NCBI GenBank assembly: GCA_012719395.1
Contig: JAAYAL010000077.1
Location: forward strand, 1 to 64,000
Direction: 5' to 3'
Length of the DNA stretch: 64,000 nt
Source of the DNA: Gaiellales bacterium
GTDB taxonomy: Bacteria > Actinomycetota > Thermoleophilia > RBG-16-64-13
Shown: positions 38,919-48,307 of the stretch, piece after piece
Position numbering within the stretch: position 1 is the first letter of the stretch
How the letters are laid out: each line of letters begins with the position of its first letter
The notes under the pieces: generated by a model
Databases searched by the model: none
What the model was told of the DNA's origin: nothing
What the model saw: only the letters and a program-made list of their open reading frames with translations
Translations under genes and position numbers: made by a program

Positions 38919-41627
38919 CTATGCCTTCTCGATCCGAACCGCCACCAGCTTCATGGCCGGAACACCGGTCACCGCGTCCGCTTCCCCACCGAACAGCCAC
39001 GCGGCTGGCGCTTCCGCGTAGTGCTGCGGCATGAACACCAGTCCTTCGGGTACAGAGTCACCCACTACCACCAGCGGCTCGATGCTGCCGTAGCGGCTGG
39101 TCACCTTGATCGTGTCACCATCGGCCAAGCCCAGCTTGGCCACATCCGCCGCGCTCATCTCCAGTCGTCCGCCGCCCACGAGCCCCGTCAGCCCCGTGGC
39201 CTGGCGCGTGCGCACCCCAGTCCCGAAGTGCTCGCGCTCGATCCCCGTGGTGAGCAGGAAGGGGAACTCACCACTGGCCGTCTCGCTGGGCTCCTGGTAC
39301 TCAACCGGCGCCAACACCGCCTTGCCGCCTGGGAAACCCTCCGCGTACAACACCGGCGTACCGGCGTCTTCGCTCGAAAGGCACGGCCACTGCAGACCCT
39401 GCTCCTCCAGCCGCTCGTAGCTGAACCCGGCGTATTCGGGGATCACCTTGCCTATCTCAGCGAAGACGTCCTCGGCGGAAGCATAGGACCATCCCGCCCC
39501 CAAGGCGTTGGCCACGTCGCGGGTGATCATCCAGTCCGGCCGGGCGTCCCCGCGTGGCTCCAGGGCCCCGCGGATGCGCTGCACGCGCCGCTCCGTATTG
39601 GTGAAGGTGCCATCCCGCTCCACGATGGTGCAGGCCGGCAGCACCACGTCGGCGTACCGCGCCGTCTCCGAGAAGAAGAGGTCCTGCACCACTAGGAACT
39701 CTACTCCCTGCAGAGCCGATACCACCGCATCCCGATCGGGCTGGGAGGTGGAGAGATTCTCGCCCACCACGTAGAGCCCCTTGATCTCGCCGGCAGCGAC
39801 GGCCTGCAGCATCTCATCCACTGTCTTGCCGGACTTCTTGTCGGCCACCTTGGCTCCCATGGCGGCCTCCACCGCCTTGACCCCGTCGGTGTCATCCAAG
39901 GCCCGGAAGCCGGGCAGGAAGTCGGGCAGGCAGCCCATGTCACAGGCGCCCTGAGCGTTGGCGCCCCCGGACAATGAGTTGACGCCCGTTCCCAGGCGGC
40001 CGATATTGCCCGTGAGCAACGCCAGATCCACCAGGGCCCGCACGATGGCCGCGCCTTTGGCCTGCTGCGTCACGCCCGCCGAGTAGACAATGCCGGCGGC
40101 GGCCGCCTGCGCATAGGCCTCAGCCGCGCTTTTCAGATCCGCTGCCTCCACCCCGGCGATGCCAGCGGCGGCCTCTGGAGTCAGATCCAAAGAGGACACC
40201 AGCTCGTCGTACCCTTCGGTGGACTGCGCCACGAAGTCCTTGTCCGCCAGACCTGTGTCCACAATGTGCCGCAGCATGCCCTTCAGCAGAGCGCCATCCG
40301 TGCCGGGCTTGACCGGGAGGTGGATGGAGGCACGCTTGGCCAGCGCCGTGCAGCGGGGATCCACCACGATGAGAGTCTTACCCTCCCGCAGCGCCTTGAC
40401 TATGCGCAGGGCCAACACCGGATGCTCTTCCGTGGTGTTGGACCCCACCACCAGCAGGACGTCAGCCTTGTCCAGGTCGGCGATGGAGTTGGTCATGGCC
40501 GGATATCCCAGCATGGGGCGCAACGTGGCCAGCGCGGCCGCCTGGTTGAGGCGTGCGCCGCTGTCGATGTTGGCCGTTCCCAGGACCGTCCGCGCCAGCT
40601 TCTGCAGCAGGTAGTTCTCCTCGTTGGTGCACCGCGTGGAGGCGATGACACCCACGGCCTTGCCGCCGCCGGCCTTGGCCTTCTTGAGCCCCTCGGCCAC
40701 CCGGGCCAGGGCGGTCTCCCAGTCCGCCGGCTTCAACAGGCCGTCCTCACCACGCACCAACGGGGCGGTGAGCCGCTCGTCCGAGTTCACATAGTCAATG
40801 CCGAAACGGCCCTTCACGCACAGATTGCCCTCGTTGACGCCCTGAGAGAAAGGCGCCTTGACCCGGACCACCTTGCCACGGAAGGTCTGCACCTCCATCT
40901 CGCAGCCCACAGCGCAGTAGCCGCAGGTGGTAATGGTCTTTTCTGTCTGCCAGTTGCGGGCAGCAAAGCGGCTGCGCTTCATATTGAGCGCGCCCACCGG
41001 GCAGGCGCTCACGCACTGACCACAGGAGACGCAATCCACGGCTTGCAGCGGCATGTTGTAGGGCGTGTCGATGATGGTGTCATAACCCCTGCTGCGAAAA
41101 CCCCAGCAGCCGATGCCCATCACATCGCGGCAGATGCGCACGCACCGCCCGCACAGGATGCAGCGGTTGGGGTCTCGGGCGATGTTGGGGTGATCGTCGC
41201 GCGTGGGATACTCGTGTGGTGTCCAACCCCAAGGCGAGACCGCCACGCCGTACTCATACGCGTAGTCCTGCAACCGGCAATCCCCCGCCGCCTCGCATAC
41301 CGGGCAGTCCAGAGGGTGGTTGGACAGCAGCAACTCGATCACGAACTTGCGCAGCCTCATGATCCGCTCGGTCCGCGTCTTCACGACCATGGCCTCGCCA
41401 GCCTTGAGGGCGCAGGAGGGCATGGGGGCACGTCCGCCTTCCACCTCCACCAAGCACAGCCGGCAGGCGCCGAAGGGCTCCAGACGCGGGTCATGGCACA
41501 AAGTGGGGATATCGATACCTACGCTGCGGGCGGCCTCCAGCACCGTGGTGCCGGCCGGGACCGTGACCTCCTGATCATCGATGGTCAGGGTAATGGTCTT
41601 CACTTCCGTCTCGGGAAGGGGCGCCAT
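38919..41627 (-). CDS. FdhA/NuoG-like molybdopterin oxidoreductase-family subunit lacking the catalytic Cys/Sec
   Basis: N-terminal 2Fe-2S and 4Fe-4S ferredoxin domains (CRLCLVEVEGG, CILCGRCVRICRDVMGI), MopB domain (TCGYCAVGCEMEV), C-terminal molydop-binding domain; IDSGARLNQAAALATL in place of the Fdh C-A-R-x-C/U-H motif. Confidence 0.88.
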   Translation of the reverse strand: MAPLPETEVKTITLTIDDQEVTVPAGTTVLEAARSVGIDIPTLCHDPRLEPFGACRLCLVEVEGGRAPMPSCALKAGEAMVVKTRTERIMRLRKFVIELLLSNHPLDCPVCEAAGDCRLQDYAYEYGVAVSPWGWTPHEYPTRDDHPNIARDPNRCILCGRCVRICRDVMGIGCWGFRSRGYDTIIDTPYNMPLQAVDCVSCGQCVSACPVGALNMKRSRFAARNWQTEKTITTCGYCAVGCEMEVQTFRGKVVRVKAPFSQGVNEGNLCVKGRFGIDYVNSDERLTAPLVRGEDGLLKPADWETALARVAEGLKKAKAGGGKAVGVIASTRCTNEENYLLQKLARTVLGTANIDSGARLNQAAALATLRPMLGYPAMTNSIADLDKADVLLVVGSNTTEEHPVLALRIVKALREGKTLIVVDPRCTALAKRASIHLPVKPGTDGALLKGMLRHIVDTGLADKDFVAQSTEGYDELVSSLDLTPEAAAGIAGVEAADLKSAAEAYAQAAAAGIVYSAGVTQQAKGAAIVRALVDLALLTGNIGRLGTGVNSLSGGANAQGACDMGCLPDFLPGFRALDDTDGVKAVEAAMGAKVADKKSGKTVDEMLQAVAAGEIKGLYVVGENLSTSQPDRDAVVSALQGVEFLVVQDLFFSETARYADVVLPACTIVERDGTFTNTERRVQRIRGALEPRGDARPDWMITRDVANALGAGWSYASAEDVFAEIGKVIPEYAGFSYERLEEQGLQWPCLSSEDAGTPVLYAEGFPGGKAVLAPVEYQEPSETASGEFPFLLTTGIEREHFGTGVRTRQATGLTGLVGGGRLEMSAADVAKLGLADGDTIKVTSRYGSIEPLVVVGDSVPEGLVFMPQHYAEAPAAWLFGGEADAVTGVPAMKLVAVRIEKA

Positions 41628-43516
41628 CACTTCCTCCTCACAGCGTTGAACCGGCACTTCTGATAGCAGGCACCACAGCGGATGCAGATGTCAGCATCTA
41701 TGGAATGGGGAGATTTCTTCTCGCCGCTGATGGCCTGGACCGGGCAGGCCCGGGCGCAGGCGCGGCAGCCGGTGCAGGTTTCCGCGTCAATGTAGTAGGT
41801 GGTAAGAGCGGCACAGGCACCCGCCCGGCACCTGTGCTCGAAGATGTGCTCCTCGAATTCCTCCCGGAAATAGCGAAGCGCCGTCTTGACCGGGTTGGCG
41901 GCGGTTCCGCCCAGGGCACAGAGGGAGGCCGAGCCGATGTTCTCGCACAGGTCTTCCAGCAACGGGATGTCCTCGGCCCGTCCCTTACCTTCACAAATAC
42001 GCTCCAGGATCTCCAGCATGCGCTTGGTGCCAATCCGGCAGGGAACGCACTTGCCGCAGCTCTCAGCCTGAGTGAAGTTGAGGAAGAACCGCGCCGTGTC
42101 CACGATGCAGTTGTCCTCGTCCAAGACCACCATGCCGCCGGAGCCCACGATGGCCCCCGTCTGGTTGAGGGCCTCGTAGTCCACCACCGTGTCCAGCAGC
42201 GATTCCGGCAGGCAACCGCCGGACGGCCCGCCCAGCTGCACAGCCTTGAAGGCACGCTTGTTCTTTGTGCCTCCGCCGATCTTGTAGATGACATCTCGCA
42301 GGGTGAGCCCCATGGGCACTTCAGCAAGGCCGGAGCGCTCGATCTTGCCCGTCAGGGCGAAGACCTTGGTGCCTTTGGATTTCTCAAAGCCGCGAGCGGC
42401 AAAAGCGTCCGCCCCGTTGGTGATGATCCACGCGATGCAGGCCAGCGTCTCCACATTGTTGATGTTTGTGGGTCGCCTCCACAGGCCGGATTCAGCCGGG
42501 AAGGGCGGCCGCAGGTTGGGCATGCCTCGCCGGCCCTCGATGGAGCCCATGAGCGCCGTCTCTTCCCCGCAGACGAAAGCGCCGGCACCTTCCTTGATCT
42601 TGATATGGAAGGAGAAGTCCGAGCCCATGATGTTGTCACCCAGCAGGTTGCGTTCCTCTGCCTGGGTCAGGGCGATCTTGAGGCGCTTGATGGCCAACGG
42701 ATATTCGGCACGCACGTAGATGTAGCCTTCGCTGGCGCCGATGGCGTAACCACCAATGGCCATGCCTTCAAAGACGGCGTGCGGGTCACCCTCCAGCACC
42801 GAACGGTCCATGAACGCGCCCGGGTCCCCTTCGTCACCGTTGCAGATGAAGTACTTCTGGCCGTCCGGGGAGGTGGCACCGTGGGCGAAGCGCCACTTCA
42901 TGCCCGTGGGGAAGCCGGCGCCGCCGCGACCACGAATACCGGAGGCCAGGATCTCCTCGATGACCTGCTCCTGCGTCATCCCGGAGAGGACCTTGTGTAG
43001 GCCCTTGTAGCCACCGGCATCCAGGTAGTCGTCTATGTCCTCCGGGTCGATCTTGCCGCAGTGCCGCAGCACCAAGCGGTCCTGATAGGCATAGAAGTCG
43101 TTATGGGAGGTGGGCTCGTCCTCCGAGAGCACGATCCACTTGTGGATGGGCTCGCCACCGATGATGTGCTCCTGGATGATCTTCTCCACCATGGCCGGCG
43201 TGACCTGGCCGTACGTGACGGTCTTGCGCTCTCCGTTCTGGCCGATGCTCACGTCCACCAGCACGTCCATGGCGCACATGCCGCGGCAACCGGTGCCGGT
43301 CAGTGACGAGCAGCTTCCGGAGCAGGTATCCTCCCGGGGCTTCACCACACCGTAGACTCCGGTGGCGGCCAGCCCCTTCTGGAAAGCCTCGAACACCTCA
43401 TTGCCGCCTGCGGCGATGCCGCCGGTGCCCAAGCACACCCCGATCTCCACCGGGGGACTGACCTTGCGCGGCCGCCGGGTCTGAGGCTCGCGGATAATGT
43501 GCAACGTCTCCGCCAT
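41627..43516 (-). CDS. HydB/NuoF-like NADH-binding flavoprotein subunit
   Basis: GRGGAGFPTGMKW, CNGDEGDPGAFMDRS, ESCGKCVPCRIGT, C-terminal CTGCRACARACP and CIRCGACYQKC. Confidence 0.94.
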   Translation of the reverse strand: MAETLHIIREPQTRRPRKVSPPVEIGVCLGTGGIAAGGNEVFEAFQKGLAATGVYGVVKPREDTCSGSCSSLTGTGCRGMCAMDVLVDVSIGQNGERKTVTYGQVTPAMVEKIIQEHIIGGEPIHKWIVLSEDEPTSHNDFYAYQDRLVLRHCGKIDPEDIDDYLDAGGYKGLHKVLSGMTQEQVIEEILASGIRGRGGAGFPTGMKWRFAHGATSPDGQKYFICNGDEGDPGAFMDRSVLEGDPHAVFEGMAIGGYAIGASEGYIYVRAEYPLAIKRLKIALTQAEERNLLGDNIMGSDFSFHIKIKEGAGAFVCGEETALMGSIEGRRGMPNLRPPFPAESGLWRRPTNINNVETLACIAWIITNGADAFAARGFEKSKGTKVFALTGKIERSGLAEVPMGLTLRDVIYKIGGGTKNKRAFKAVQLGGPSGGCLPESLLDTVVDYEALNQTGAIVGSGGMVVLDEDNCIVDTARFFLNFTQAESCGKCVPCRIGTKRMLEILERICEGKGRAEDIPLLEDLCENIGSASLCALGGTAANPVKTALRYFREEFEEHIFEHRCRAGACAALTTYYIDAETCTGCRACARACPVQAISGEKKSPHSIDADICIRCGACYQKCRFNAVRRK

Positions 43517-44083
43517 CTACTCCTCCTCCCCGCTGGCCTCTTGCGCTTCCGCCTTGCCGGCGCCGTTCCCGCTGCCCGCTTCCGCCGCCGAGAAATCCTT
43601 GAGGGCCCCAACGGCCTTGTCTGGGGTGAGCTTGCCGTAGGTCCGGTCGTTGATCATCATGACCGGCGCCATACCGCACGCCCCCAGGCACGCCACCGAC
43701 TCCAGCGTGTACAACATGTCTTCCGTGTTCTCACCGTCCTGGATGCCCAAGTGTTTCTCCACCTCCAAGCTCACCAGCGGAGCACCGGACACGTGGCAGG
43801 CGGTACCGTGACAGATACGAACCACATTCCTGGCGCGCGGGATGAGACGGAACTGGGCGTAGAAGGTGGCGACACCGAAGATACTGCTGAGCGGCTCACC
43901 GATGCCCTGGGCAATGCGCACCATAGCTTCCTTGGGCAGGTAACCGTACGCGGCCTGCGTACCCTGAAGCAGCGGGATCAGAGACCCCTTGATACCCCGG
44001 TACTTCGAGAGAAGCTCGTCGACAGGCCCGTAGTCGAACGCGGCTTCCGTCGCGGGGCCAGCCGGACTCTCAGCAACCGTCAT
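43517..44083 (-). CDS. HydC/NuoE-like 2Fe-2S thioredoxin-fold subunit
   Basis: GVATFYAQFRLIPRARNVVRICHGTACHVSGA, VACLGACGMAPVMMIND. Confidence 0.93.
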   Translation of the reverse strand: MTVAESPAGPATEAAFDYGPVDELLSKYRGIKGSLIPLLQGTQAAYGYLPKEAMVRIAQGIGEPLSSIFGVATFYAQFRLIPRARNVVRICHGTACHVSGAPLVSLEVEKHLGIQDGENTEDMLYTLESVACLGACGMAPVMMINDRTYGKLTPDKAVGALKDFSAAEAGSGNGAGKAEAQEASGEEE

Positions 44084-44110
44084 GGACCAACCTCCAACGT
44101 GTGCACAGCC

Positions 44111-44911
44111 CTATGCCAGTTCAGCATCAGACAACGAGAACAGGGTCTGGTTCCTGAAGGCACGTGTCAAACGCAACGTGCGCATCATATGAGGATCCAG
44201 CGCGTCCACAATAGCAGATGCGATGCCCAAAGAGGCGAGCATTGCAGCAAATACGCAGTTCAACGGGGAACGCAATTCGGCGGGAGCACCGTTGGACACG
44301 TTGGAGAGACCACAGGTGCTTCTGACTGGCGGGTCAAACAACTCCGCTAGACCGCGCAAGGTCTCCTGCACCGCCATGGCCTGCTGCTGACCCACGTCCA
44401 CCGTCAACGGCAGAACGATGGGGTCCACGAAGATGCGGTCATTGGGAATGCCGGCCGCATTGGCGGCGCTCACCAGCTCGTAAGCCAAAGCCAGGCGCTC
44501 ATCCGCGTCCGCGGGCACTCCCTCCGCCATGCACAAGCCCACCACCTCGCAGCCGTGGCGCGCCGCCAGGGGCAGGATTGCCTCCAGCCTGTCCGGCTGA
44601 AGAGAGAAGGAATTCACGATGGGCGTAGGCAACCCCAGTTCGGCGCAGGTCAGGATCCCGGCTTCCATTGCCGCGGCATTGGTGGTGTCCAGGCAGAGCT
44701 GCACGGGAGCAACTTCGGCCACGGTTCCCACCACAAAGCGCATCAGCTCTTCGCCACCCTTGCGTGCCGGCCCCAAGTTCACATCAAGAGCGTCGGCCCC
44801 GGCAGCAACCAGCGCCCGCGCCATCTCCTGAATGGGGCCCTTCCGGCGCTCCTTGATGGCAGGTCCCAGCCTGCGACTCATGATGTTGATGTTCTCGGCG
44901 ATGATGAACAC
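44111..44911 (-). CDS. acsE: 5-methyltetrahydrofolate:corrinoid/iron-sulfur protein methyltransferase
   Basis: Pterin-binding fold: IIAENINIMSRRLGPAI, DALDVNLGPAR, NSFSLQPDRLEAILPLA. Confidence 0.93.
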   Translation of the reverse strand: MFIIAENINIMSRRLGPAIKERRKGPIQEMARALVAAGADALDVNLGPARKGGEELMRFVVGTVAEVAPVQLCLDTTNAAAMEAGILTCAELGLPTPIVNSFSLQPDRLEAILPLAARHGCEVVGLCMAEGVPADADERLALAYELVSAANAAGIPNDRIFVDPIVLPLTVDVGQQQAMAVQETLRGLAELFDPPVRSTCGLSNVSNGAPAELRSPLNCVFAAMLASLGIASAIVDALDPHMMRTLRLTRAFRNQTLFSLSDAELA

Positions 44912-45009
44912 GGGTCTCCTCCATACTCAGTGCGCCATCAGCTTCGGCCTGATCGCAAGCGCACAGCCCGTCCGGCGCCCGGCAATCGCGGTCCACTGCT
45001 CAAGGCGCG

Positions 45010-45891
45010 TCAGTCTCCGGGTGCGCTCAGGCCACGAGCCCGCGCGAAGCCTGCCTCCGCCAAGTAGGAGCTGCGCACGAAAGGCCCGGCCTCAACCACC
45101 AGCCCCAGTGCCTCACCCCACTGCCGGTAGCCGGCAAAGACCTCCGGAGGCACATACTCTACAACCTCCAGGTGGTCCTTGCTGGGCCGCAGATACTGGC
45201 CGATGGTCACCACCTGCACTCCCGCCCCGCGCAGATCCTCCAGCAGCCGGTGCACCTGGGAGGCGTCCTCCCCCAAGCCAACCATGAACCCGCTCTTCAC
45301 GACGCTTGCGCGCCGGCCGGCCGCCCGGCGCAGAACCTGCAGAGACCGGGCGTAGATAGCCTGCGGGCGCGCCAGAGCGTAGAACTCGGGGATGGTCTCC
45401 ACGTTGTGGTTGAACACCTCCGGGCGGGCAGCCAGCACCACATCCACGGCGGCCGCCTCCCCTTGGAAGTCCGGCACGAGCACCTCCAAAGAGGCCTCCG
45501 GCAGCGCCCGGCGCACGGCCTGCATGCACGCCACGAAGTGCGAGGCGCCGCCGTCCGAGAGATCATCACGGGTCACAGAGGTGATCACTACGTGCCGCAG
45601 CCCCAGCGACACGGCCGCGTGGGCCACTCGGTGCGGCTCCTCCGGGTCGGGCGGGCCGGGGTGGCCGGGTGGCACAGCGCAGAAGCGGCAGTTGCGCGTG
45701 CAGTGGTCGCCCAGGATGAGAAAGGTGGCCGTACCCCGCTCAAAGCATTCACCGCGGTTAGGGCAGGCAGCACGCTCGCACACAGTGTGCAGACCATGGC
45801 CGCGCAGCAGGCGCGTCATGTCCGCCAGCGCTTCTGCGCGAGGCAGCTTCTTCTTGAGCCAGGGCGGCTTGCGCAAGGGGTCAGGCGTCAT
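45010..45891 (-). CDS. lipA: Lipoyl synthase
   Basis: CPNRGECFERGTATFLILGDHCTRNCRFCAV radical SAM and LipA Cys motifs. Confidence 0.94.
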   Translation of the reverse strand: MTPDPLRKPPWLKKKLPRAEALADMTRLLRGHGLHTVCERAACPNRGECFERGTATFLILGDHCTRNCRFCAVPPGHPGPPDPEEPHRVAHAAVSLGLRHVVITSVTRDDLSDGGASHFVACMQAVRRALPEASLEVLVPDFQGEAAAVDVVLAARPEVFNHNVETIPEFYALARPQAIYARSLQVLRRAAGRRASVVKSGFMVGLGEDASQVHRLLEDLRGAGVQVVTIGQYLRPSKDHLEVVEYVPPEVFAGYRQWGEALGLVVEAGPFVRSSYLAEAGFARARGLSAPGD

Positions 45892-45934
45892 ATCGCTGCC
45901 GCCTGGGCTGCCGCCTGCCGCCCCCGCATTCCAT

Positions 45935-47374
45935 TCAACCGGCCACGTGCACAGACTCACCATGCACATCACGCGCCGCTTCCATCACAGCTTCGGCCAT
46001 GGAGGGGTGCCCATGAACCACCTCGCCCAGTTGTCGAGCCGTGGCACCCAGTTGCATGGCGACCGCCACCTCATGGATCACGTCGGTGGCGTTGTGCCCC
46101 ATGACCACGGCACCCAGCAACCTCCCACTATCGTGGTCCGCGATGATCTGCGCGTATCCCTGCTCCTCCCCCAGCGCCAGGGCCTTGCCCAAGGCGCCGT
46201 GCCGGAAGGTCCCGGTCACGGGTCGGTATCCTTCCTCCCGCGCCTCTTCTTCGCTCAAGCCCACCGCCGCCACCTCGGGGACACCGTAGACGCAGCGCGG
46301 AATCGCCCACGTAGTGCGCTCCCTCACCGCTCCGGTACAGTTCTCCGCCGCCACCATCCCCTCGTGAGAGGCCACGTGGGCCTGCATCAATCCCCCGTTC
46401 ACATCGCCCACGGCGTAAATGCCGGGCACAGACGTTTCCAGCCGCTCGTTCACCATGACATAGCCGCGCTCGTCCATGCTGATGCCCGTAGCCTGCAGAC
46501 CCAGACCCTCGGTGCAGGGTCGCCTGCCCACCGCCACCAGCATCTTCTCCGCCTCCAGCCGCCGCCCGCCTTCCAGCGTCACCACCACCCGCTCCGCCTC
46601 GGCCTCCACCACCGCCTCCAGCCGGGTCTTGGTGAGCACTTCCACGCCCGTCTTGCGCATGACGCCCTGCAGTTGCCGCGCCACCCGCACATCCTCCGTG
46701 GGCAGCAGCTGTGGCATCAGCTCTATCAGGGTCACACGGCACCCCAATTCTCCGAAAAGACCGGCGAACTCGCACCCGATGGCACCGCCTCCCAGGATCA
46801 GGATGGAACGGGGAATGGAGCCGATCTCCAAGGCGGAGGTGGAATCCAGGATCGAAGAGCGCGAGAAATCAAAGAATGGTGGCCGCATGGGCTCAGAACC
46901 AGTGGCGATGATGATTCGGTCCGCGTCCAGTTCGAGCGGTGGCTCGGGCGGCGCGGCAGGTGGACCCGCCGCGCTCTCCGCCGGCCTTACCTGCACGTGG
47001 CCGGGCCCGGTCACCAGCGCCGTCCCCGGGACCAGGGTCACGCCTGCCTTCTTGAGCAGCGTGTGCACGCCCTCCCGCAGTCGCGTGACCACCCGTGCCT
47101 TCCGCTCCTGCATGGCCGGCCAGTCTGGGACCACCTCGCCATGTACCGCGAACCCGAACTCCGCCCCACCGCGCGCCGCCGTTCCGAAGGCCGACGCACC
47201 GGCCAGCAATGTCTTGGTGGGGATGCAACCCCGATTGAGACAGGTACCTCCCAGCAGATCCCGCTCCACCACGGTGACCGCAGCCCCCCGGTGCGCAGCA
47301 TGGATAGCGGCCACGTAGCCACCCGGCCCTCCGCCGATGACCACGACCCTGACGGCCGACTCAGCCATGTCCAA
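45935..47374 (-). CDS. lpdA: Dihydrolipoamide dehydrogenase
   Basis: GGTCLNRGCIPTKTLL redox motif, C-terminal HGHPSMAEAVMEAA. Confidence 0.93.
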   Translation of the reverse strand: MDMAESAVRVVVIGGGPGGYVAAIHAAHRGAAVTVVERDLLGGTCLNRGCIPTKTLLAGASAFGTAARGGAEFGFAVHGEVVPDWPAMQERKARVVTRLREGVHTLLKKAGVTLVPGTALVTGPGHVQVRPAESAAGPPAAPPEPPLELDADRIIIATGSEPMRPPFFDFSRSSILDSTSALEIGSIPRSILILGGGAIGCEFAGLFGELGCRVTLIELMPQLLPTEDVRVARQLQGVMRKTGVEVLTKTRLEAVVEAEAERVVVTLEGGRRLEAEKMLVAVGRRPCTEGLGLQATGISMDERGYVMVNERLETSVPGIYAVGDVNGGLMQAHVASHEGMVAAENCTGAVRERTTWAIPRCVYGVPEVAAVGLSEEEAREEGYRPVTGTFRHGALGKALALGEEQGYAQIIADHDSGRLLGAVVMGHNATDVIHEVAVAMQLGATARQLGEVVHGHPSMAEAVMEAARDVHGESVHVAG

Positions 47375-47401
47375 CCTCCTCGCCTCTCCGGAAACAGAGG
47401 C

Positions 47402-48307
47402 TCATCCCAGGTCGCCCAGGCCCGCCATTTCGAGGATGCGTGGCACCAACGCCGCCTTCCCGGGAGCCATAATGTGAACACCGTCGCAAAGGCCCTCTTC
47501 CCGCAGCCGCCGGATATGACGCGCACAGATGCGCATGCCGGTCTCGACGGCGTCCTCCTTGGTCTCGCATACCATCTCATCCACCAGCTCATCCGGCACG
47601 TAGATGCCCGGCACGGCACGGTTCATGTAGCGTGCCATGCCGGCGCTGCTCAGCACCAACAGCCCGGCCAACACCCTGACCTTCGTTCCCGCCAGCAGCT
47701 CACGCACCCGCCGCATGAAGCGGGCGAAGGCCTCGAGATCGTACACGGCCTGGGTCTGGAAGAACTCGGCCCCCGCCTCCACCTTCTTGGCAAACTTGTA
47801 GAGCTGGGGCTCCAAGGGATCGGCATCAGGGGCCACCACCGCGCCCACGAAAAGATCGGTGGCACCTTGAAGCGCATTACCGACCCAATCCACCCCGGAG
47901 TTCAGCTTTCGCACGCATTGGATCAGGTGAACGGAATCGAAGTCGTAAACAGGCTTGGCTTCCTTGTGATCCCCCACCCAGGGATGGTCCCCGGTGAGGC
48001 ACAGCACGTTGCGCACTCCCAGCAGGTGGGCCGACAGCAGGTCATTCTGCAGGGCCAACCGGTTGCGGTCTCGGCAGGAGAGCTGGAAGACGGGCTCGCC
48101 CCCCCGCGCCACCACCTCGTGCGAAACGGCCAGCGAGCCCATGCGCATGACGGCACTCTGGTTGTCCGTCACGTTGATGGCATGCACATGCCGCTTCAGC
48201 CGGTCGATGTCGCCCAGCACACCGCGCACGTCGGTGCCCTTGGGGGGGCCCACCTCGGAGGTGACCACGAAGCTCCCGGCCCTGCAGGCCTCCCGGAAGG
48301 AGCTCAC
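47402..48307 (-). CDS. metF: Methylenetetrahydrofolate reductase
   Basis: VTSEVGPPKGTDV, NVLCLTGDHP, FFQTQAVYDLEAF. Confidence 0.93.
   Translation of the reverse strand: MSSFREACRAGSFVVTSEVGPPKGTDVRGVLGDIDRLKRHVHAINVTDNQSAVMRMGSLAVSHEVVARGGEPVFQLSCRDRNRLALQNDLLSAHLLGVRNVLCLTGDHPWVGDHKEAKPVYDFDSVHLIQCVRKLNSGVDWVGNALQGATDLFVGAVVAPDADPLEPQLYKFAKKVEAGAEFFQTQAVYDLEAFARFMRRVRELLAGTKVRVLAGLLVLSSAGMARYMNRAVPGIYVPDELVDEMVCETKEDAVETGMRICARHIRRLREEGLCDGVHIMAPGKAALVPRILEMAGLGDLG

Noticed and set aside
40545-40547. Possible selenocysteine codon in the FdhA-like gene
   Set aside because: Codon at the aligned position is AAC (Asn), not TGA; no in-frame TGA in the gene
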